54,589 nt of DNA from Nitrospira sp. (GTDB lineage: Bacteria; Nitrospirota; Nitrospiria; Nitrospirales; Nitrospiraceae): positions 1 to 54,589 of the forward strand of contig JAHBWT010000017.1 in assembly GCA_019636815.1 (NCBI GenBank), given 5' to 3'. The position numbers and the translations under genes were made by a program. Below are positions 9,103 through 18,315 of this stretch, in pieces; the stretch's first letter is position 1, and each line of letters begins with the position of its first letter. The notes under the pieces are model-generated. The model was given only the letters and a program-made list of their open reading frames with translations, was not told the origin of the DNA and did not search any database.

Positions 9103-10176
9103 TTATACGTGAGATTCACGAAAAAGTTTCTCCCACTTTGGAAGAATGTTCGACCAATCGAATGATTCTATTTTCTTGCGTGCGTTTTTAGACAGCCGTT
9201 CCGCCAATCCATCCTCGGTTACAAGACGCTGAACTGCCTTGGCCATTGCTATGTGATCATCGTCGGCAACAAAAAGCGCATCGCACTCGTTTTCGATCAA
9301 ATAAGGGATACCTCCCACATTTGTACTCACAACGCATAAACCGCAAGCCATAGCTTCCAAGACGCTTACCGGTGTATTATCCACACGCGTCGTATTCAGG
9401 AAGATATCGCCCTGATTGAGCCAATGGGCAATTGAGTCCTTAGGAACAGGACCAGTAAATGTTGTTCTATCTGAAACACCAAGCTGCACGGCCAAATCCC
9501 TTGCTGATTCTAGACTTCCATCACCTTTATCGGGGCCGATCATGGACAGCCGAACATCGGGAAAGTCTTCGCTCAACAGAGCGACTACGCGGACAGCCAG
9601 CGACGGATTATAGATGTTGTGCAAAGCTCTGAGCCAGACCAAGCTTGGAGCGGGATGCCGTCGAAGGCTGAATGAATATTTGCTTAGATCCAGTGGATTG
9701 GGAAGAAGAATTATGTCCTTGCGATACGGCTGCATCTGTTCAAGGAGATACCTCGAAGGTGCTGTCACGGCTGAAGCACTTTGAAACAGATTTCGGACTC
9801 GGCGATCAGCTCCTTTACTAAAAGTGGGAAGACTCCCCCCACGAAGTGTCAATATGTATGGTTTTCGTACCACTCGTAATGCCCAACAGACTAATTCGGC
9901 CCAAACGAACGCCGGCCCACTGTATACATCGACCAGTGCCACCCCATACCGATTTCGACATCGCCACACAGTAAGCAGAAAGTCAAGCAGCCGTGTGCCG
10001 CGACCGACGCGAGAGGACGTCGTGATGACCGACCAACCTTCAGCCTTGAACCACTGCGCAAGATCCTCACACAGACTCCGAGTTCCTTTGGTAGGTGATA
10101 GAAAATTTCCAACCAAAAGCACCCCTCCTCGGGAAGCATTCGAGATTTTAGTTCGCCTTTGCTCCTGGTGCATCAC
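9103..10176 (-). CDS. Family 4 glycosyltransferase
   Basis: Retaining GT-B glycosyltransferase of 357 aa. The N-terminal Rossmann half opens with GVLLVGNFLSPTKGTRS; the C-terminal half carries the GT4 signature TPVSVLEAMACGLCVVSTNVGG followed by LIENECDALFV, where the E-x7-E-type motif binds the nucleotide-sugar phosphates. It would extend the repeat unit at the cytoplasmic face of the membrane. The start is a GTG with AAGGA 8 bases upstream; an ATG follows directly at 10173. It lies 7 bases upstream of the CapK-like gene. Donor and acceptor are not predictable. Confidence 0.85.
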   Translation of the reverse strand: MMHQEQRRTKISNASRGGVLLVGNFLSPTKGTRSLCEDLAQWFKAEGWSVITTSSRVGRGTRLLDFLLTVWRCRNRYGVALVDVYSGPAFVWAELVCWALRVVRKPYILTLRGGSLPTFSKGADRRVRNLFQSASAVTAPSRYLLEQMQPYRKDIILLPNPLDLSKYSFSLRRHPAPSLVWLRALHNIYNPSLAVRVVALLSEDFPDVRLSMIGPDKGDGSLESARDLAVQLGVSDRTTFTGPVPKDSIAHWLNQGDIFLNTTRVDNTPVSVLEAMACGLCVVSTNVGGIPYLIENECDALFVADDDHIAMAKAVQRLVTEDGLAERLSKNARKKIESFDWSNILPKWEKLFRESHV

Positions 10177-10284
10177 GCAATCGATCCTTTTGAAAATCGT
10201 TTAAGTTTTGTAGCTACCGTTGCACGATCATTCCTACACTCTCAACAGGTTTGTTTTCTGATCTCGCCATTAAATACCCACATT

Positions 10285-10306
10285 TAATATTCATGTAATA
10301 TTCATG
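10285..10306. repeat. Tandem 11-base repeat at the end of a glycosyltransferase gene
   Basis: TAATATTCATG occurs twice head to tail. The second copy overlaps the stop codon of the gene at 10302-11471. This may be replication slippage or a duplicated site; no known function. Confidence 0.6.
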
Positions 10307-11471
10307 CTACCCCATTCCACACATGGCTTTGATCCTTCCAGCCAGCTGACCTATATGCATCCAATGTTCTTGCGACAAACGTAGATAGTTCAAATTCTTG
10401 TTCTGCTTTTGCACGGGCATTCTTCCCCATCTGCTGCACAAGATCAGAATTAGTCAATAATGTCACAATACAACTTGCGAGCGCCTCCTCGTCTGTTCGT
10501 CGGACCACAAAACCAGTCTTACCGTCCACGACAAGATCCGGGACATCTCCGGCATCAGTTGCTACAATTGCCTTTCCAGCCGCCATGGCTTCCATCACGA
10601 CATTCGGGCATCCTTCGCTCTCAGAAGTGTGAACCAGAAATTTCGCTCCTCGCAGAAATGCAGGAACATCATGAGTCGTGCCAAGAAACTCCACGGCTTG
10701 AGAAACGCCGAGGTCTGCTGCCAATTTTTCAAGAGTCTGGCGAAGTGGACCATCACCTGCAAGGCGAAAACGTACCTCCTTGAGACCAACGCTCATTACT
10801 TTCTGAACCACCCTTAACAACCGATCCCAACGCTTAACAGGCAACAAGGACCCTACACTGGCAACATAAGTACCCTCGGCGAGAGTATCTTCCGAAGCTC
10901 GAAAACTATTCAGGTCTAAACCATTGCGCACAACAACATACTGTTTTGGAACAAAGAAAGAGGAATACTGATGTGCGGCTTTTACGCATACGACACTGTT
11001 TGATATGTGGCAGTGTGGCAACCGGCTGTTCAGTGCTCCACGTATTACCCCTCCTGACTTTATGCTCCTGGCTAGGTCGCTACGCAAAGACCCAATCGCT
11101 AGCGCTCCTGTCCCGCGTGCCGCATAATAGGCCGCGAAATTGGTATAAAAGCCATACGAATGAATAACCTCTGGAGCAAGGGTTCGCGCCAGCTTTCGAA
11201 ACTCTCGCAGTTTAGCAATCGGAGACCATTGGGCAGGCAATCCATAAATTGGAATCTTGAGAGCCTCAATATCTCGATAGTATTTTTCGTCAGGATTGAA
11301 GTTCCAAGCGACCAGAGCAGGCTGATATAGGTACCGATCAAGACTCGCAAGAAGATAGAAGAGCTGACGTTCTGCTCCACCAAGCCCGAGTTGTCCTACC
11401 ACATACAGAAGGCGACATCTAGCTGCCTTGTTCTTAACCACGATGCCGTGTCTGTTGATCACAGCGATCAC
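10302..11471 (-). CDS. Family 4 glycosyltransferase
   Basis: A 389-aa GT-B enzyme. The N-terminus (LLYVVGQLGLGGAERQLFYLL) is the typical acceptor-side start of GT4 proteins. The second half has SVGSLLPVKRWDRLL, RLAGDGPLR, HTSESEGCPNVVMEAMAAGKAIVATD and VVDGKTGFVV. These same blocks recur in the broken gene at 13554-13945, so the two were probably paralogues. The start is a GTG; the Shine-Dalgarno match is weak and a start a few codons downstream is possible. It lies 159 bases beyond the amidotransferase gene and 125 bases before the next glycosyltransferase. Confidence 0.85.
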   Translation of the reverse strand: MIAVINRHGIVVKNKAARCRLLYVVGQLGLGGAERQLFYLLASLDRYLYQPALVAWNFNPDEKYYRDIEALKIPIYGLPAQWSPIAKLREFRKLARTLAPEVIHSYGFYTNFAAYYAARGTGALAIGSLRSDLARSIKSGGVIRGALNSRLPHCHISNSVVCVKAAHQYSSFFVPKQYVVVRNGLDLNSFRASEDTLAEGTYVASVGSLLPVKRWDRLLRVVQKVMSVGLKEVRFRLAGDGPLRQTLEKLAADLGVSQAVEFLGTTHDVPAFLRGAKFLVHTSESEGCPNVVMEAMAAGKAIVATDAGDVPDLVVDGKTGFVVRRTDEEALASCIVTLLTNSDLVQQMGKNARAKAEQEFELSTFVARTLDAYRSAGWKDQSHVWNGVA

Positions 11472-11629
11472 CTATTCCGAAAGGACTTGAGCAGCTTAGT
11501 ACCTACTTCCGAGTTGATCTTCAAAGAGACTAAAGTCTTGCGACTCAAAGTCCTGATGAGCAGTATCGATCCTCTTGAGAAGGATAGGTTCCGTTTGCGG
11601 AATGACCCCATAAGTCTTCACTCTCCCAA

Positions 11630-13552
11630 TTAGGAGACCGATCTGGCACCCTCTAAATGCAAGTGGATGGAAAGCAAGAAAACTGTCCGTTGAAATATGG
11701 CTGACCGTGAGAAGCCACCGTCGGAGCGACCGCTACAAAATGCTTCTACGATCGGCTCATACACCTCTGGCCTAAAATACTCTGGCAGGCGACTCGATGG
11801 GCCAATCAGTGCTTCTCTGACTCGAGATTTAAACTCAGCATTTACCCATCGATCCACTGGAACACCAAAACCATGTTTGGGCTTCTTGGCAACCATAAGA
11901 GGAAGTTGCCGCGCGGCAACTTCTCGCAACACCTGCTTGCACTCACGCCCTTTTACCTTGAGTCTGTGCGGCAAGGTGAGACCAAACGAAAACAATTTTT
12001 CATCCAGCATAGGAACACGGACCTCTAGACTTTCTTTCATACTGGCTAGGTCAACCTTAAATAGAAAGTCGTTCGCCAACGTCATGCGCACGTTGGCTTC
12101 CGTCGCCAATGCAGATAACCGCTCTATCCGAGTGGCATTCTTAGGTAAACAGTGATCCCATTGTTGTTCAAAGAACCGTCGAACAGGTAGCATTTTCTGA
12201 TAGTCCAAGCATAAACCACGCAATTCCTCATCTTGCAAGGAGGTGAATAGGCTTTGAACGATTTGCACATCATCGCCCTGCGCAAGTTCCCTGAGGCGAG
12301 CCGGGAGATAGGCTGGCACAACCGTTAGACTCGCCAGTGGACCGAGTGTCCAAGCACTTGTTTTCCACATAACAGCTGGGAAACATTGCATTTGCGCAAT
12401 TCGTGCCAGCCGCCAATAGATATCATACCCTCCAAATCCCTCATCCCCTCCATCCCCCGAGAGAGCCACGGTCACATGAGTACGCATCAATCGGCACACC
12501 GCATTTACGCCGAACAGTGATGTGTCGGCAAAAGGCTGCCCCGCATGCGCCAACAAGTCTATGACACGTTCCCATGTTCCTTGGCCCTCATCCATATCAA
12601 GAGTCACATGATGACTTCCAATATGCTGGGCTACGGTTAATGCAGCCGACGTCTCATCATATTTCTGGTCAGAGAAACGAACATTATAGGTTTGCAGTGT
12701 TCCCTGAAGCGCTCGTTGAGCTGCCGCGCTGACGAGCGAAGAATCAATCCCGCCACTCAGTAGAGCAGCTAGAGGCACATCGCTCTCTAATTGGCGTTGG
12801 ACCGCTGCAGTGATCAACCCCTCCGCTTGATCAACAGCTTCCGACAAGGACAGGCTTTGGTCCGGTGCGATGACTCCTTTCCAATATCGGCGCGTTTTCC
12901 AGGAAATCGCACCATCTTGCAGTAAACTCGCTTCAAGAATTTCTCCGGCTTGCAATGCACGGATACCCTGGTAGAAAGTTTCAGAAGCTGGAATGTAAAA
13001 CAGTGCTGCGGAGTCATAGATTGCCTGTCGGTTTGGTCTCGTATCGATACCCTTTACATAGAGCAGGGCTCTGAGTTCACTTGCAAAAGCCAGCCTCGTC
13101 TTCATGGGAGCGTAAAAGAGCGGTTTGATTCCGAAGCGATCACGAGCAAGGAGAAGTGTTTGAACACGAGCATCGTAAATTGCGATTGCAAACATCCCCC
13201 TCAACCGCTCTACAAAACCTGAGCCTAGTTCTTCATAGAGATGAGGTATGACCTCAGAATCTGAGTAGCCGCGAAAGCGATGTCCTTTTCGTTCCAGATC
13301 GTTCCGCAGTTCCCGATGGTTATAAATCTCCCCGTTAAAGACACTCCAGATTGTTCCGGTTTCATTTGCCATCGGTTGAACACCAGATTCCGACAGATCA
13401 ATGATGGACAGTCGCGTATGGACAAGAGTGGCCGAGGGGAAAGACCTGACTCCGTAACTGTCCGGTCCTCTGTGATGCAGTGCCTGCCGCATACGGTCGG
13501 CAACTTCGCCGCCATCATCTTGAGGGCCAATCCACCCGCCGATTCCGCACAT
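11630..13552 (-). CDS. Asparagine synthase (glutamine-hydrolysing) family amidotransferase
   Basis: A 640-aa class II amidotransferase. Starting at the ATG at 13552 puts Cys2 (MCGIGGWIG) at the N-terminus, where it must be exposed as the glutaminase nucleophile; GGAAGGA lies 9 bases upstream. The glutaminase domain fills the first ~210 residues (HHRGPD, NGEIYNH). The synthetase domain has the PP-loop LLSGGIDSSLV near 260. In polysaccharide loci such enzymes often amidate uronic-acid carboxyls instead of making free asparagine. Since this locus also encodes WbpB/D/E-like enzymes for a diacetamido-uronic acid, amidation of that sugar is my inference. Related amidotransferases also occur in exosortase-linked EPS loci, but no exosortase is visible here. 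Confidence 0.87.
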   Translation of the reverse strand: MCGIGGWIGPQDDGGEVADRMRQALHHRGPDSYGVRSFPSATLVHTRLSIIDLSESGVQPMANETGTIWSVFNGEIYNHRELRNDLERKGHRFRGYSDSEVIPHLYEELGSGFVERLRGMFAIAIYDARVQTLLLARDRFGIKPLFYAPMKTRLAFASELRALLYVKGIDTRPNRQAIYDSAALFYIPASETFYQGIRALQAGEILEASLLQDGAISWKTRRYWKGVIAPDQSLSLSEAVDQAEGLITAAVQRQLESDVPLAALLSGGIDSSLVSAAAQRALQGTLQTYNVRFSDQKYDETSAALTVAQHIGSHHVTLDMDEGQGTWERVIDLLAHAGQPFADTSLFGVNAVCRLMRTHVTVALSGDGGDEGFGGYDIYWRLARIAQMQCFPAVMWKTSAWTLGPLASLTVVPAYLPARLRELAQGDDVQIVQSLFTSLQDEELRGLCLDYQKMLPVRRFFEQQWDHCLPKNATRIERLSALATEANVRMTLANDFLFKVDLASMKESLEVRVPMLDEKLFSFGLTLPHRLKVKGRECKQVLREVAARQLPLMVAKKPKHGFGVPVDRWVNAEFKSRVREALIGPSSRLPEYFRPEVYEPIVEAFCSGRSDGGFSRSAIFQRTVFLLSIHLHLEGARSVS

Positions 13553-13553
13553 A

Positions 13554-13945
13554 CTATCTGTCCTTCCACCTTCCTGCTCGATAGACCGCAAATGTCTCCG
13601 AAATCAATCGCTCAAGGCTGAACTTTCGCTCGGCTTTGTCTCGACCCACATCTCCCATCCGGCAGAATAGCTCGCAGCCTGCCGATAGAGTGGCCATGCG
13701 ATTCGCTAGCACGGTTTCATCTTGTCTTGATACAACGAACCCCGTCTTCCCGTCATCTATCAAAAAGGAACATCACCTGCATCGGTGGCAACAACGGCAC
13801 AGCCACAGGCCATAGCCTCCGATACGACATTGGGCAGGCCTTCAACGTGGGAGGTATGCACGAGAAAGGCGGCACCGGCAAGTAAGCTCGGGATATCATG
13901 CAGACTACCTAAGAACCGAAATGCGTGCTCGGCATTGCCCAACAA
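13554..13945 (-). pseudogene. C-terminal remnant of a frameshifted family 4 glycosyltransferase
   Basis: Two overlapping frames together encode the C-terminal half of a GT4 enzyme. The upstream one gives FLGSLHDIPSLLAGAAFLVHTS...VVATDAGDVPF; the downstream one gives DDGKTGFVVSRQDE through ...FAVYRAGRWKDR. They align end to end with residues about 265-380 of the intact gene at 10302-11471. The break falls in a short T-run at about 13761-13770, where one missing base shifts the frame. Just upstream an in-frame TGA blocks the reading frame, and scattered similarity to about 14111 suggests more eroded sequence. The remnant ends 2 bases before the amidotransferase gene starts. Confidence 0.8.
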
Positions 13946-14175
13946 GATAAAGAAGGCAGCAGTTCACCGGGACGGATCCTATGCGGGAAGCTTCTATAAC
14001 AAAAAATCTTCCTATCTGGGTCGGAGGCAAATACAGTTTAGCACGTGATAATGATGGGGAATCCGATTTTCTCCATGTGTAAGAATGTTTCCCAGGACTG
14101 CTCAAGGTCACTGAGCTGTATGACCGTCCCTTGCCTTAAATAGTTCCAGTCTAGCCGGTCAACCTTTCGAATGGC

Positions 14176-15549
14176 CTATGAGTAGCGGTCTTGGCTACGA
14201 TTAATATCGTCGCCCAATGGCCGTTTACTCACCTCAACTTCTGACACGATGCCTCGAGGCCAGATCCATTGTCGAGCACCAACTACCATACCTATACCCA
14301 AGGCATACAATTTGTCGTGGAAATTGTGCGTTTGCATCAGCAATGCGCCGAGCGAGACAATAATTCCCAGCAGCGCAAGTGAGAATTCGTCACGACCACA
14401 TCGTAATGGAATTGAACGATAGACACACCATATGATCATCAGAAACATCAAAAGACCGAAAACTCCCCAGAAAACTGTGATCTGTAGAAATGAGTTGTGG
14501 AGAGGGAACGGAACTACAACGCCAGCTATCGTCTTGGAAAATCCCTTCTCGAATGCCCACTTGTTATAGAAATTTCCCGCGCCGACACCGGCCACAATGT
14601 ATTCCGGCAAGCGGTTGAATGCTTTAGCGTATAACTTTGCGCGACTTTCCATCTTACCATCTTCTTGTACCGAGGTCGAGAACGCCATCCGGGACCAGAC
14701 AGCGTCAGGAACCACCGCATAAATGCCCATCCCTATGATGGAAGCGAGGATCAACGCTTTCCCCTGTCTAACTCCGTGGGCATAGAGAATAACCGCAAAG
14801 GACATGAGGCTGGCCGCAGCGGCTCCTCTAGACATGGGTAAGAAGGAAGCGACAAAACAGAAACTGGCTATCCCTACCAATAACACACGGAAATGCTTCA
14901 ACCTATCCGACAAACACAACGCGAATGCGACGATCGCTCCCAGAGCGCACCACATAGCCAGTGCATTTATATTAGCCGCCATGGGCTTGTCCTCGAATGC
15001 TTCAGCGCGAAGCTTGCTGGCTTCCGAGAAATCCCCTGCTCCCATTTCTTGTAAAGTTCCATATGAGGTCGAGAAGAGAATAATCCCAACCCATAAACCT
15101 GTAGCGATGAATCCGTAGAGGCCAGCACCCAACGCTAACCGATCCCTACATAGTGCCGCCACACATATCGCGCCTATGGTCATTTGCGCAAATTGTATAA
15201 TCTGTCCATACCTGGATAATGGGCTCGAAAATTCCAGGAGGGTGTTGACGACGATGAAGGCATAGGCTGCAATGAAAACCGGGTGATACCAAACCGCACC
15301 TAAGCTGCGAAGACGATTCACAATGACGTATGCGGCGAGCGTAGCGAAGAAAAGAAAAGAGATGCTCATCCCGGCCACTGGGGGAAAATAATCTTGCAGC
15401 GGTAACGCGACTATGGTGGTAAAAATCAAGAGTCGCTCAACGAGGGTAGAGCGAGAATAGGGCTGTAAGATGTGTCGTGCCACGGCTGGTTTCTCGCCTG
15501 CAGGCGGGCTTTGGTCCAATCTGGTTGGTCGGTTGATCAGGGAATCCAC
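14176..15549 (-). CDS. O-antigen ligase / polymerase-like membrane protein (WaaL/Wzy type)
   Basis: A polytopic inner-membrane protein of 457 aa with about 10-12 hydrophobic segments. The Wzy_C/WaaL-type landmarks are visible: LPMSRGAAAASLMSF near 240, then a large periplasmic loop (ESRAKLYAKAFNRLPEY...GVGAGNFYNKWAFEKG) and PLHNSFLQITVFWGVFGLL near 355. It would ligate or polymerise undecaprenyl-linked glycans on the periplasmic side. With a Wzm/Wzt exporter in the same locus the ligase role is attractive, but the family cannot be split by sequence alone. The soluble tail carries many charged residues. A weak sigma-54-like motif lies upstream. Confidence 0.82.
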   Translation of the reverse strand: MDSLINRPTRLDQSPPAGEKPAVARHILQPYSRSTLVERLLIFTTIVALPLQDYFPPVAGMSISFLFFATLAAYVIVNRLRSLGAVWYHPVFIAAYAFIVVNTLLEFSSPLSRYGQIIQFAQMTIGAICVAALCRDRLALGAGLYGFIATGLWVGIILFSTSYGTLQEMGAGDFSEASKLRAEAFEDKPMAANINALAMWCALGAIVAFALCLSDRLKHFRVLLVGIASFCFVASFLPMSRGAAAASLMSFAVILYAHGVRQGKALILASIIGMGIYAVVPDAVWSRMAFSTSVQEDGKMESRAKLYAKAFNRLPEYIVAGVGAGNFYNKWAFEKGFSKTIAGVVVPFPLHNSFLQITVFWGVFGLLMFLMIIWCVYRSIPLRCGRDEFSLALLGIIVSLGALLMQTHNFHDKLYALGIGMVVGARQWIWPRGIVSEVEVSKRPLGDDINRSQDRYS

Positions 15550-15594
15550 CTAGGTTTTAATCTGCCAATGCATTGAATGACCACAGCTCACGTG

Positions 15595-15610
15595 GGCAAA
15601 TCCTTTACCA
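15595..15610 (-). promoter_or_regulatory. Possible sigma-54 motif before the ligase-like gene
   Basis: On the minus strand the sequence reads TGGTAAAGGATTTGCC. The GG and GC cores have sigma-54 spacing, but the -24 box lacks CA and the base after GC is C. It ends 46 bases before the start at 15549. A match of this quality is expected several times by chance in the window. Confidence 0.3.
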
Positions 15611-15672
15611 TGTACATAGTCACATAGACCGGAGCTACTTACCACCATGCATTGCCGTGGAGTATGCCTGAC

Positions 15673-17067
15673 CTAACTTGCTGGCTTTGGCTCATTTGAA
15701 CCATCCCAAGCTCCATTTCCGTCTCGCATATCCTGGTGGTACGATTGAGAAGTCATGCTTCTTCGTAGGAGGGCATCGAGGTTTTTAGAGATAGTCGCCC
15801 ACGAACAGATCTCGATATTTCTGAGTTGGAGTACCTGCCCACAAACCACATCCTTGAGAAACGATGCCATACCCTGAGTCTCAGCACCAGTAAAACTTTT
15901 CACTAATCCGGTGCGAGCGAGTAGGGCTGTTGCATCACTGCCCAGAGGGGCAATGAGAAGAACAGGTGTCCCAAGTCCGATGGCTTCAAATATCTTGGCC
16001 GGGACCATCCCTAACATTTCAGATGAGGCTTGTTCCTCAACAGAAACAACGACTACTGCAAGGCTGGCGCCTTTAACTGCCGATAGGGCCTCATGTCTCG
16101 GAACTTTTCCGTGTAGCACAATCCGATCGCTCAGACCAAATCGAACTGCCTCTTCGTGAACGTGGTCTCCCTGTGCTCCATAGTAGTGGAAATACCATTC
16201 ATTGCTTGTTTCATTCAGAGATTCCTTCAGATGCTTGAGCGCGGCCAGAAACGGCGAGATGACGCGCCTTGGCGGATAGAAGATTCCTGTATAGACAATG
16301 GCACAATGGCCAAAATCATGTGGTTTCACGGCTGCCATCTCACCAGAGTCATAGCCATTCGGCACGACATGAAGTTTGGCCCCAACACCGAACCGACGGT
16401 CCAAGTCCGCACCCCAGGAAGGTGACACAACGGTGACGGCTGCACAACCTTGAAGCAAACTCGCTTCTTCTCGGATTATTGCTGGCCGTGGAGGGCGACC
16501 GGCATGAGGATTTGCAGTCCATGGGTCACGGTAGTCCAACATATAGGGCCGGCCGAGCCGATTTGAGAGGCTTCTTGCGAGTCTAAACGCCACAAATGGC
16601 TTACCGGATGCCAGGATAACATCCACGTCCTTCGGACTCAGATTCGAACAAGCTCGTTCCGCATCCTTGATCCAACCTATATTCTTATCAAGCCCTAGTC
16701 GTCGTGCAATCGTTCGGCAGATTCCTCCAGCAATCCACCCCACGTTCTGATCCCAGCATTTCAGATGAACAGGCTCCAAACACCGCCACCGATGATCAGT
16801 CAGGATACGATGGATGCCTTCCTCCTCAAGCTCTCTTGAGATCCTCTCGCTATCTTCTACGGTGCGCCAGACATACGAATGGGGGGTTACCACGGTAACT
16901 TCCCACCCTAACCTGGCCAAATACCTTGCTATGTTCCCCGTACGAACAGCGCCAATCGCCCGCACCGGTGGAAAGTAGCACGCGAGGAAGAGCAGCTTGG
17001 GTTTATAGGCAAGCCGCCCTATGCTTCCCTCTGAATCGGCCTGCTTATGCATGTGACCAGCGATCAT
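15673..17067 (-). CDS. Family 4 glycosyltransferase (WbuB-like architecture)
   Basis: A 464-aa GT-B protein. The start LFLACYFPPVRAIGAVRTGNIARYL followed by WEVTVVTPHS is typical of the long N-terminal form of GT4 seen in amino-sugar transferases. The C-terminal half contains VYTGIFYPPRRVISPFL, VVVSVEEQASSEMLGMVPAKIFEAIGLGTPVLLIAP with the expected K-x-FE nucleotide-sugar contact. It is flanked on the upstream side by the wrecked glycosyltransferase at 17205-18203 and downstream by the ligase-like gene after 123 bases. An internal ATG at 17052 is an alternative start. Donor sugar unknown. Confidence 0.82.
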   Translation of the reverse strand: MIAGHMHKQADSEGSIGRLAYKPKLLFLACYFPPVRAIGAVRTGNIARYLARLGWEVTVVTPHSYVWRTVEDSERISRELEEEGIHRILTDHRWRCLEPVHLKCWDQNVGWIAGGICRTIARRLGLDKNIGWIKDAERACSNLSPKDVDVILASGKPFVAFRLARSLSNRLGRPYMLDYRDPWTANPHAGRPPRPAIIREEASLLQGCAAVTVVSPSWGADLDRRFGVGAKLHVVPNGYDSGEMAAVKPHDFGHCAIVYTGIFYPPRRVISPFLAALKHLKESLNETSNEWYFHYYGAQGDHVHEEAVRFGLSDRIVLHGKVPRHEALSAVKGASLAVVVVSVEEQASSEMLGMVPAKIFEAIGLGTPVLLIAPLGSDATALLARTGLVKSFTGAETQGMASFLKDVVCGQVLQLRNIEICSWATISKNLDALLRRSMTSQSYHQDMRDGNGAWDGSNEPKPAS

Positions 17068-17204
17068 CGCAGAGATTTCTTGTTATGATACCGAGCTTGA
17101 AACGCGAGGCTTCATCTTACACCATGAGCGCAAACCCAAAGCGATATCGGAGATCACAAATAGATGCGTACTGGGTACGTATAGGGAGATTTTGAAACCA
17201 AGAA

Positions 17205-18203
17205 TTACGTTTCTTGCATAAGTCCCAGGTATAACTCTTCCAGCTTCTTATTTTTAAGGAGTTTGTATCGAACTTTTGCTCCACCTGCCTTCTTCCCGCC
17301 CGACCCATCTCATCACAAATTTCAGGATGGTGCATTAGGTAGGCAAGAGCATCCGCAAGGGAAGCCGGATCCCTCTCCGGCACCAACAAGCTCGATACGC
17401 CATCGGTCACTAATTCCGGTATCCCACTGTGAAACGTACCGATCACGGGTAACCCGGAAGCCATTGCCTCTTTGATGGCATTTGGGATTCCCTCCTCATC
17501 ACCACCTGCAGAGGTCAAACTCGGCGCAACCAGCACGTGCGAATCCTCTAGCAATATTTTCACTTCCTCGTGAGTTTTCCAACCGAGTAATTTGACCTGT
17601 CGCTCAAGACTCATGCCTTCTATCAACGCTGTAAACTCTCACGAAGCACTCCGTCGCCGACAACCGTATATTCTATCTGTTCCCCTTTGGAAACCAGGTT
17701 CGACACGGGCCTTAATGGCAAAGGCCACCCCCTTTTATCAATCAACCGCGCAATCGTCAGGACCTTTATGGTCTCACCAGTGACTCGCTGTCTTTGAAGA
17801 TATTCAACTTTAGAACAATCAATACCGGAATAGTGAACCACGATCTTCTTTGCTTCACAACCCTCCTGGATCAACCGCACTTTAAGAAACGCAAAAACAG
17901 ATCTCCCTTATCGAATAATGCGCGATAGGCTTCCGGGTGTTTCTTCATAAACACAGCGACATCGTAACCTCAGATGGAAGTCACTACCTTGCAATTACTG
18001 GGACAGATTTGCGTCAACCATACTGCAAACGGCCCGAGTGTACCGAACGGATAATGTATGATGTCGAACGGTCTCTCTTCCAATAATGGAATGCTCATGA
18101 ACAGGAGAGTCAGCGACCACGCCTGCTTCCCATATGTAAAGACATTTAATGATCTGATTATCGCGCCATAGTTATGCGGTGCATACTTCATGATCAAGGA
18201 CAC
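17205..18203 (-). pseudogene. Decayed family 4 glycosyltransferase with several frameshifts and a stop
   Basis: One ancestral GT4 gene can be read through three frames. From the right: SLNVFTYGKQAWSLTLLF...FDIIHYPFGTLGPFAV; a TGA in place of the usual Arg codon at about 17973 (SI*GYDVAVFMKKHPEAY); a frame change near 17880 into LIQEGCEAKKIVVHYSGIDC; another near 17625 inside ESLQRLIEGMSLE; then HVLVAPSLTSAGGDEEGIPNAIKEAMASGLPVIGTF; a last slip in an A-run near 17250, after which the native end (LEELYLGLMQET) stops at 17205. About 80-100 N-terminal residues are missing at the right end. With at least one nonsense and three frameshifts this gene is dead. Relatives resemble WcaL-like colanic-acid transferases. 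Confidence 0.88.
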
Positions 18204-18315
18204 AGCTTTTACTATTCTAACTACTTTGTTTTTTTGGATTTGTGATAGTAGTGAGTCCTGTTTAACACGTCATACTTTTTATAGTTATCATGAGTTTTGA
18301 CACTCCTAACTGCTT

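Noticed and set aside
13755-13775. Phase variation by slippage in the T-run of the broken glycosyltransferase
   Set aside because: The run is only five bases long, and the gene has a further in-frame stop and lacks its N-terminal half, so it could not be switched back on.
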